Shown: piece by piece, positions 16,754-22,018 of the stretch
How positions within the stretch are numbered: position 1 is the first letter of the stretch
How the letters are laid out: each line of letters begins with the position of its first letter
DNA from: Chara braunii
Taxonomy: Eukaryota; Streptophyta; Charophyceae; Charales; Characeae
Reading direction: 5' to 3'
NCBI GenBank assembly: GCA_003427395.1
Contig: BFEA01000070.1
Coordinates: 2,930,381-2,952,398 of the forward strand
DNA: 22,018 bases
Notes under the pieces: model-generated
Seen by the model: the letters and a program-made list of their open reading frames with translations, nothing else
The model's database searches: none
Told to the model about the DNA's origin: nothing
Made by a program: the position numbers and the translations under genes

Positions 16754-16941
16754 CAGGAAGACGATCCGACCGACATCTCTTATCACCCATCATGATATAC
16801 CAAATTCACCACACACACATCATGACAGATGGAGTCCTGCAAGCACTGCAAACACCTGAAAGACATAAATATAAGTTGATATGACTTTTTTTTTTTTGGG
16901 CGCCAGGAAGACGATCCGACCGACGTCTCTTATCACCCATA
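16754..16941 (+). repeat. 38-bp direct repeat, 150 bp apart
   Basis: CAGGAAGACGATCCGACCGAC-A/G-TCTCTTATCACCCAT occurs at 16754-16791 and 16904-16941 with one difference. A T13-like run (16886-16897) sits just before the second copy, so the second copy may be part of a retroposed or duplicated segment. Confidence 0.85.
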
Positions 16942-17130
16942 TACATTCCCTGAACTGCAATTCGAAACTGTCTCTTGGCCGATAGTGCAGTTATTACTCC
17001 TTTTTGCGACTCCCGTGTAGTTTCCCCAACAAAATACAAAATCATAATTGTGTATTACACGTTTTGTAGGGTCCCGCGCTTAGGCGCCTTTGAGATGTTG
17101 GAAGAAATGGCTGGGGGCAGTGGGCGGCAC
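16942..17130. other. Unassigned stretch
   Basis: Nothing recognised. Confidence 0.4.
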
Positions 17131-17307
17131 TTAAACCACAAGTAAGTACTTGGCCCAGCTATTGGCCGTGGGAAAAAAACAGAGTTCGAACATTTAAAGT
17201 CGGATGAATGTGGACGCTCCTGTAGCGGCCTGTACGTTTCCGAAAATTTCCGAAAATCGTGGCTTGTTAATGGGCACGATGTTAGGAAGAATGTACAGGT
17301 GGTTTAA
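17131..17307 (+). mobile_element. TTAA element D: ~170-bp MITE
   Basis: TTAA at 17131-17134 is followed by ACCACAAGTAAGTACTTGGC and CCAGCTATTGGCCG, which matches the subterminal sequence of element C. At the far end TACAGGTGGT precedes TTAA (17304-17307), a degraded form of the shared terminus. The body is non-coding. It is the most eroded of the four TTAA elements. The right boundary is less sure because TTAACTTTTAAGGA-T/C-GGAC is tandemly repeated there (17304 and 17325, period 21). Confidence 0.65.
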
Positions 17308-17510
17308 CTTTTAAGGACGGACGCTTAACTTTTAAGGATGGACCCCACACAACAGAAATGTGGAAACGCCGGGGACTTTCATTTCATTTCATCATCATTA
17401 GCGGGTGGTGGAATGATGCTTCCCCAAAGAAACCCTAAAACAAAGATGACGAAGTGTGTGGTATGGAACGAGGCCCTAACGTTCAAAACCACTCTTGTAA
17501 TCTAGAGAAA
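17308..17510. other. Unassigned stretch
   Basis: Apart from the 21-bp tandem copy at its left edge, nothing was recognised. Confidence 0.4.
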
Positions 17511-17764
17511 ACTAGGGCGCTGTCTGCTCTCATCAGCACCACTAACACTGGCAGGAGCATGTTAAAAAAAAAAAAGAAAAAGAAAAAGGGCGCTGTCACG
17601 GTTTCAGTTTGAAAATGGGTCTCAGTCACGATTCGGCAAAGGTTGTGTCAACTGAAGAAAATCGTGAATGTCTACAACCCACCTGTAGGGTTGGGTGGGG
17701 ATTTGTTGTATTCGAGGGATGCCTGAACTGGACTCACAAACTGAAATTGTGACTGCGCCCTAGT
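17511..17764. mobile_element. MITE E with GGGCGC terminal repeats, interrupted
   Basis: The left end, ACTAGGGCGCTGTC (17511-17524) continuing after an insertion as ACGGTTTCAGTTTG (from 17598), is the imperfect reverse complement of the right end CAAACTGAAATTGTGACTGC and GCCCTAGT (17737-17764). Without the insertion the element would be about 181 bp with about 28-bp terminal inverted repeats. Termini differ from the TTAA family, so this is a separate group. No clear target-site duplication of the whole element is visible. Confidence 0.8.
17525..17587 (+). mobile_element. A-tailed retroposed insert in MITE E, with 10-bp duplication
   Basis: A 38-39-base sequence beginning TGCTCTCATCAGC and ending GGAGCATG(TT), plus an A-rich tail (AAAAAAAAAAAAGAAAAAGA...), lies exactly between two copies of GGGCGCTGTC (17515-17524 and 17588-17597). 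Tail plus flanking target duplication is the signature of LINE-type target-primed retroposition. The donor RNA is unrecognised; TGCTC and GAGCA at its ends could pair. Confidence 0.8.
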
Positions 17765-17960
17765 TACGCCTCTAACGTATTACTGTGGAGTCGTGCATAC
17801 CACTTGGGGAGCTGGTAGCTCTACGACAACCAGGACCTTAGGGGGGAAAAAAAGAAAAAAAAGAAAAAAAAAAGGGCGGGCCTATCTGTGAACTCTGTCA
17901 AGATGCCAACAGGCAAGGCATTAGTGGGAGGTGTTTTTCCATCGTTCTCTATAGGCACAC
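17765..17960. other. Unassigned stretch with A-rich tract
   Basis: An AAAAAAAG-type tract lies at 17847-17873. No gene recognised. Confidence 0.4.
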
Positions 17961-17961
17961 C

Positions 17962-18106
17962 TGTCTGCCTGCCTGCCTGCCTGCTTTCTGACACTGTCCA
18001 ATCAGTCACTGATTTGGCTGCCTGGCTGCCTGGCTGCCTGGCTGCCTGCCTATCCGACTCTGCTGAACTAGTCAGTGATTTGCCTTCCTGCATCTGACTC
18101 TGCTGA
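17962..18106 (+). repeat. CTGC tetranucleotide and CTGCCTGG repeats
   Basis: TGCC units at about 17966-17984 and four CTGCCTGG-like octamers at about 18017-18045 are followed by two copies of GACTCTGCTGA (18055 and 18096). The latter abuts the A-tail of the U6 copy. Confidence 0.85.
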
Positions 18107-18236
18107 TTTTTTTTTCTTTTTATTTTTTTTTTCTTTTATTTCTCAATTTATGTGTGTCATCCTTGCGCAGGGGCCATGCTAATCTTCTCTGTATCGTTCC
18201 AATTCTAACGGATGTCCCAAAGGACCTCTCTGCTGA
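18107..18236 (-). pseudogene. U6 snRNA retropseudogene
   Basis: The minus strand from 18225 to 18138 reads GTCCTTTGGGACATCCG, then the U6 core including GAACGATACAGAGAAGATTA and GCATGGCCCCTGCGCAAGGA, then TGACACACATAAATTGAGAAAT. The short 5' stem is of plant U6 type, and ACAGAGA and the AGC triad are intact. It then turns into an A-rich tail (18137 down to 18107) in place of the U6 3' end, losing about 14 bases and the T terminator. CTCTGCTGA occurs on both sides (18098-18106 and 18228-18236), a 9-bp target-site duplication. No TATA box or USE-like element is seen upstream on the minus strand. Together these mark a retroposed copy, not an active gene. Confidence 0.88.
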
Positions 18237-18266
18237 ATTAGGGCCTATGTGGAAAAAAACAAGAAA

Positions 18267-18298
<32 letters not shown>

Positions 18299-18320
18299 AA
18301 AAAGCAGAAGGTGCCAAGGT
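18237..18320 (+). repeat. (GAAA)n microsatellite
   Basis: An A-rich start (18252-18268) leads into GAAA units up to 18303. It lies immediately upstream of the U6 copy in that copy's orientation. Confidence 0.9.
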
Positions 18321-19910
18321 GCGTTCGTTACTGCCCGGAGTAGAGGGAGGGATAAATCTTTCCTGTTTCTGCGGGAAGATGCAGCCGTTTTCTTTTCTTC
18401 ATTCTGCTACACTTTGTGGCGAGGCCCCTTGTCACTGGTTTGCTTGCGAGGCTTCTGACTTCAAAAAAAAAAAAAAAAAAAGTCATTCACAGATAAGTGG
18501 ACACACTCTTCCTCTTCCAGTTTGTAGATGCATCTACTGGAGGCCTCCAACCTCAAAGTTTTTGTTCTGTGTTTTTTTTTTAAGTCATTTGGGCACACTA
18601 TTTAGTATTTTGGCCAGAGATCAGGAGGGCATGGGGTATCTTTGGTGGGGGGGGGGGGGGAAGGGGTCTAACTGTCTAAAATGTCCCCCTTGTAAAACCA
18701 CCACTGGTCCCAAAAGGCAGTCAGTTAAACCCGGGAGGGGGTGGGGTGGGTTTTCGATGTACCTGCCTGGCTTTCATGGGTCATATCCATCAATGATCAG
18801 AAAACCGTCAGGGCGCCGCAAAAGGATCTCGTCATCATCTCTCTTGCATTGGTCGCTTTAAGCAGTACTCCGATTCGAAACAGGGAATCCCAAATGGGAA
18901 AGGCGCTAATTAGAAATTTCCGCTAAAGATAACTTTCTTTAGGGTTTTTTCTTTTTTTTTTCTCTTTTAGGGTTGGGGAGGGGTGATATCATACTGTATC
19001 AATCTGTGTAAGGGACGCTGGACCCGTTTTCCAGCAGGTGACGCTCCCCAGCAATAGATGGAGCCTCTCCCCAGGTGCTAGCGATGTCTGCTCTAAACAG
19101 CATGGCTAGCACTGGAGGGACTGTGTGTTAAAAAAAAAAAACTAAGTTAGTAAGTTGGCCATCATGTACATGATCATGGGGAGGGGGGAAAGTAAGTGGA
19201 GGATCTGCACCTGGTCGTTTATACCAAGCACATGCATTCTTGAGCAGCAGGTTTAGAAGAATGTCTCACACAAAGGCATACATGCATGCTATTGTGCACT
19301 GTCATCCAAAGGGAATGGCTAGCAATTCTCAGTTTCACACTTGCCGGACAGACCCTCCATCGATTGACTCAGTGGCTATAAGGGGGGAAATGTCCAGCTA
19401 CTGGCTTCCCGGAGCACAACCCACCCTCGTAATGTGATACATGCTCAATAGAGCGATGTATATGGAGCCAAGGATCCGCAAAGTGATGAAACGGACTCGA
19501 ATGGACAATGCATCGTCAGCAACGCATCAACAAGCAATATACATCCAGATACATACGAAAATAGCACAATGTTGCGCAACGGAAGGCTCAAAGATATGAC
19601 CTCACCTGTCAGATACTGACGCAGCACCCCATCATACACCAGACATGTGAGAGTGAGAGGAGGGACTGCATACACAGAAGAAATGTCCCTCCTTGAGCAC
19701 GCATATGGGGAGATACCACGGATGAGGAGATGGGGGAAGAGGCGAGACGAAGATGAAGAGGAGAGAGAAGACCAAGATGGCGATAGCGAAGTCCAAAAAT
19801 CGTCTTGCCGCCGAATATCCAATCAATGTCTGCCACAAAAATGTCGAATCAGATCCTGGGCTTCATAGCCCAATGTAACCTCTGCCTGTTAACCCTCTAT
19901 CTTGCTCTGA
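18321..19910. other. Unassigned stretch with homopolymers
   Basis: It contains an A18-like run (18463-18480), a T run near 18574, a G14-like run near 18646, a T-rich patch at 18950-18968 and an A12 run near 19130. A short palindrome ATCATGTACATGAT lies near 19162. No splice-supported coding region or RNA gene was found; plus-strand frames at 18154-18861 cross these homopolymers and are not credible. Confidence 0.4.
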
Positions 19911-19970
19911 AAGAAGAAGAAGAAGAAGAAGAAGAAGAAGAAGAAGAAGAAGAAGGAGGAGGAGGAGGAG
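19911..19970 (+). repeat. (AAG)n then (GGA)n microsatellite
   Basis: AAG units at 19911-19954 change into GGA units to about 19970. In one plus frame this gives poly-Lys, then poly-Glu, then DDGGRELEEEEDVVLLSVSP before a CTGCAG-GTAACT splice-like site at 20035. That hints at an exon but is not enough to call one. Confidence 0.85.
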
Positions 19971-20337
19971 GACGATGGAGGGCGAGAACTGGAGGAAGAA
20001 GAAGATGTCGTCCTCCTCTCCGTCTCACCTGCAGGTAACTGCTGCCACGTACTAACTTGCCAGCATGCCCCTTTCTGTGCTACAAGTCGCTGGCGAGAAG
20101 TCCAGCTATGGCGCCCAGGTAGTTACTCCACCGACGCAGGTATGGGCACTGCCCATCTCTCTCTCTCTACCCACGCCTCTACTACCTCTAGCTACTACCT
20201 CTAGCGCAGCGCTGTGTCGTGCTGCTCCAGCAGCGTGTCGCCCATGAAGTGAGCTACCCGAACTGTGTGTCTGCCCTGGCCTGGCTCAGCTATATGTAGC
20301 GCTGGGCCTCGCTGGTGTGCCTCTGGTCCTGGCCTGA
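19971..20337 (+). other. GC-rich stretch with splice-like sites, no firm exon
   Basis: Sites resembling plant splice signals occur: CTGCAG-GTAACT (20035), TACTAAC followed by TTGCCAG (about 20049-20063), GCCCAG-GTAGTT (20119) and CGCAG-GTATGG (20140). Frames between them are short. This could be the 5' part of the gene holding the Cys-rich frame at 20338, but it cannot be assembled with confidence. Confidence 0.3.
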
Positions 20338-20559
20338 AACGGCCTGCCTGGGTCCCTACAGGAAGTCCAGGACCTTCCTGCTGACGCAGCAGGGAGTGTC
20401 CGCTACCGGAGGAACATGAAGAAGGCCCGAAACATGGCCTTTCTCCGAACAGACCGAAAGTGTGTTTGGACGAACTGCAAGTGCCGGACCCTCACCGGCT
20501 GCCCCAACCCATGCTTGACCACCATGGTTGGGGCGGGGGGCCACATGCATCCCCTCTGA
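20338..20559 (+). CDS. Short cysteine-rich reading frame, possible terminal exon
   Basis: From an acceptor-like CCCTACAG (ends 20361), 65 codons stay open to TGA at 20557-20559: EVQDLPADAAGSVRYRRNMK, KARNMAFLRTDRKCVWTNCK, CRTLTGCPNPCLTTMVGAGG, HMHPL. An ATG lies at 20416. It carries C-x4-C-x-C-x5-C-x3-C after a basic stretch, which could bind a metal ion. It is GC-rich with codon-like texture, unlike its T-rich surroundings. I do not recognise the family; it does not match the tesmin/TSO1 CXC spacing or a piggyBac Cys-rich tail. It may also be a fragment of a transposon gene. No function is proposed. Confidence 0.35.
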   Translation, partial: NGLPGSLQEVQDLPADAAGSVRYRRNMKKARNMAFLRTDRKCVWTNCKCRTLTGCPNPCLTTMVGAGGHMHPL

Positions 20560-20670
20560 TGGCTGGAGGGAGACAACAAAGCTATGTTTGCAGGGGTCCC
20601 CTCTCTAAGCCTTAGGAGTAGTGGTAGCTAGGTAGTGAAGAGGGAAGGTGCATTGAATTAATTTGAAAGA

Positions 20671-20822
20671 TGATGATTTTTTTTTTTTTATTATTATTAT
20701 TTTTTTTTAATTTTTTTTTATTTTGTATCGTGTGGCCCGATGGACCACAGATCAGATATTAAACTGATCAGAACAGACACTACACTTGATCTTAGCCAAA
20801 AGGCCGAGAAAGGTATTGATGA
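20671..20822 (-). pseudogene. U2 snRNA retropseudogene, 3'-truncated
   Basis: The minus strand from 20816 to 20726 matches the first ~91 bases of plant U2 snRNA: ATACCTTTCTCGGCCTTTTG, GCTAAGATCAAGTGTAGTGT, CTGTTCTGATCAGTTTAATA, then TCTGATCTGTGGTCCATCGG and GCCACACGATA. Stem-loops I and IIa are complete, but the Sm site and stem-loops III-IV are missing. Instead an A-rich tail with scattered T follows (20725 down to 20677). TGATGA directly follows the U2 5' end (20817-20822) and directly precedes the tail (20671-20676), a short target duplication. The branch-site recognition word GTAGTA reads GTAGTG. It is not a functional U2 gene. Confidence 0.88.
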
Positions 20823-20851
20823 AAGATTTGAGAGAAGAGTATAGCTTAGTT

Positions 20852-20891
20852 AAAACAAACGAACAAACAAACAAGCAAACAAACAAACAAA
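20852..20891 (+). repeat. (AAAC)n microsatellite
   Basis: About nine AAAC-type units with single substitutions lie just upstream of the U2 copy in that copy's orientation. Confidence 0.9.
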
Positions 20892-21234
20892 AGGAATGGA
20901 GTCAATGGACAGACAAAAAGAGTGCAAAATAGGAGAAAGGAGAAAGGGTGGTGCAGAGGGGCTGTTTTCTTTTCTTTTTTTTTTATCTCAAACAATTGTA
21001 TTTGCCAACTTTGCAGGTAAGGAGAGATCCATTGGCTCCACGAAGTGCATAATCAGACTGACTTTTTTGACTGAGCTTGGACAAATGTGTCAGGCTCTGA
21101 TTCCGGTCAAATACATCTAGAAAAGTCCTCCTTTGAGTACTATGCCCTAAGAATTGCGGGGCATTTGGGGGAGTGAGGACATCAACGCTCACACTATGAC
21201 ACACTAGCACTTTCCAGAATGTATCTGACTTCAA
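20892..21234. other. Unassigned stretch
   Basis: A minus-strand frame at 20983-21234 has ordinary-looking composition (FLGHSTQRRTFLDVFDRNQS inside it) and a plus-strand TTTGCAG-GTAAGG occurs near 21016. Neither is supported by a recognised family. Confidence 0.3.
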
Positions 21235-21441
21235 TTACAGCCAGACGTGAATGAATCTGACGGGAATCGCATCAAGAGCTTTGTGTGGAAAAAGCCATCG
21301 TATGAGAATACCCTAAGAAGTGGAAGACAAAGCCAAAGCCAAAGTCAAAGTCAAAGTCAAAGTCACAGTCACAGTCACAGTCACAGTCACAGTCAAAGTC
21401 AAAGTCAAAGTCAAAGTCAAAGTCAACGTAAAAAAGTCTAG
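21235..21441 (+). CDS. Possible exon with Ser-Gln/Ser-His dipeptide repeat
   Basis: After an acceptor-like AATTACAG (ends 21240) a frame runs to TAG at 21439. Its start, PDVNESDGNRIKSFVWKKPS, has normal amino-acid composition. It continues YENTLRSGRQ, then alternating Ser-Gln (six Gln), Ser-His (five His), Ser-Gln (six Gln), ending RKKV. The ATG at 21247 could start a 64-residue protein instead. The repeat may simply be a translated hexamer microsatellite. No family is recognised. Confidence 0.25.
   Translation, partial: LQPDVNESDGNRIKSFVWKKPSYENTLRSGRQSQSQSQSQSQSHSHSHSHSHSQSQSQSQSQSQRKKV
21329..21426 (+). repeat. Hexanucleotide repeat AGTCAA/AGTCAC in blocks
   Basis: AGYCAA units (two with AGC, the rest AGT) are followed by exactly five AGTCAC units and then six AGTCAA units. 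The block pattern is symmetrical in the encoded dipeptides (6-5-6). Confidence 0.95.
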
Positions 21442-21927
21442 CATATCCAAACTCCGAAAATCAGAAAATTGAACAGGATCATCCTCATCCAGTAAAAAGT
21501 TACTAAAAAGTTAAAAACTGAAAACATAAAACGACGAATAGGTGCCAGGGAAGAGGGGACGCCTTCAATTTGTTTTGGAGGCAAGTACGGTAATGTCACT
21601 TTTGAGTTTTGACTATCAAATTAGCAAAAAGAGCAAGCGCCGGCAAAGAGAAAATAGGCGCTGAGTTTGAAAAAAAAGCAATGAAAGTACCAACGACCGT
21701 GGTGATGTCCAGGCCGGGTGTCAAATTTACAGGGGCCGGCCGTGGTGTCAGACAGAGGGGGGAATACTAAATAGTAAATACTAGAAAAATTATTAAAATG
21801 CCGAACGGATACTTTTCAACCCAAGTTGGCGTTTTGAAGTGGGTGCCTGTTTTCTTTTCCGGCGCCTGTTTTGTTTTGTTTTGTTTTTTATCCCCTTTGC
21901 GAACTCAAAACCTGCCGTGGCCGCTGT

Positions 21928-21930
<3 letters not shown>
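21442..21930. other. Unassigned stretch
   Basis: A-rich to mixed sequence with short internal repetitions (GGCCGGGTGTCA / GGCCGGCCGTGGTGTCA near 21712 and 21735, TGTTTTGTTTTGTTTTG near 21870). No gene recognised. Confidence 0.4.

Positions 21931-22018
<88 letters not shown>
21931..22018 (+). repeat. (CT)n microsatellite at window end
   Basis: A pure CT repeat of 44 units runs to the last base and probably continues beyond the window. Confidence 0.97.

Noticed and set aside
16325-16859. Opposed open frames of 176 (plus) and 128 (minus) codons
   Set aside because: Both follow from T-poor composition and a 102-bp tandem repeat; neither shows a domain.

Overview
This is eukaryotic nuclear DNA and carries the 3' part of one recognisable intron-containing gene in a very repeat-rich background. 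A plant-type U6 snRNA copy, a U2 snRNA copy and a fragment resembling plant mitochondrial small-subunit rRNA point to the green plant/streptophyte lineage. A charophyte-like alga or another repeat-rich streptophyte would fit, but the species is inference. Bacterial features such as operons, ribosome binding sites and CRISPR arrays are absent. Most long reading frames here are low-complexity or repeat-derived.

Left part (1-8210, + strand): five exons (1316-1390, 2885-2967, 4070-4178, 6768-6842, 7956-8210) join in one frame across four GT-AG introns to give 198 residues: a Utp12-type C-terminal domain followed by an acidic tail with a VYEEE motif. This is the C-terminal end of a WDR43/UTP5-like protein of the t-UTP (UTP-A) module of the SSU processome. 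The WD40 exons must lie upstream of the window. The introns hold two copies of a tRNA-derived SINE, a duplicated 5' splice site, a (TG)30 tract ending 11 bases before an acceptor exon, an 0.8-kb inverted-repeat element bounded by TTAA, and a ~141-bp tandem array full of GGGCCC palindromes.

Middle part (8211-12500): no recognised protein gene. It holds short inverted and tandem repeats, a ~100-bp mitochondrial SSU rRNA fragment (probable NUMT), a 31-base G run, a GA microsatellite running into a 564-base assembly gap (10606-11169), and a diverged U2-like sequence followed by a hairpin and T18.

Right part (12500-22018): a mobile-element graveyard. A second 0.8-kb TTAA element lies in inverse orientation to the first and directly abuts a ~200-bp relative, with one TTAA between them. 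A third small relative lies at 17131-17307. A different inverted-repeat element (17511-17764) has its left end split by an A-tailed insert with a 10-bp target-site duplication. A U6 retropseudogene, a U2 retropseudogene, a short cysteine-rich reading frame and many microsatellites follow. The window ends in a CT microsatellite.

Two themes stand out: a TTAA-targeting family of non-autonomous elements of two size classes, and repeated retroposition of small RNAs (U6, U2, an unknown 38-39-nt sequence) with A-rich tails and direct repeats.
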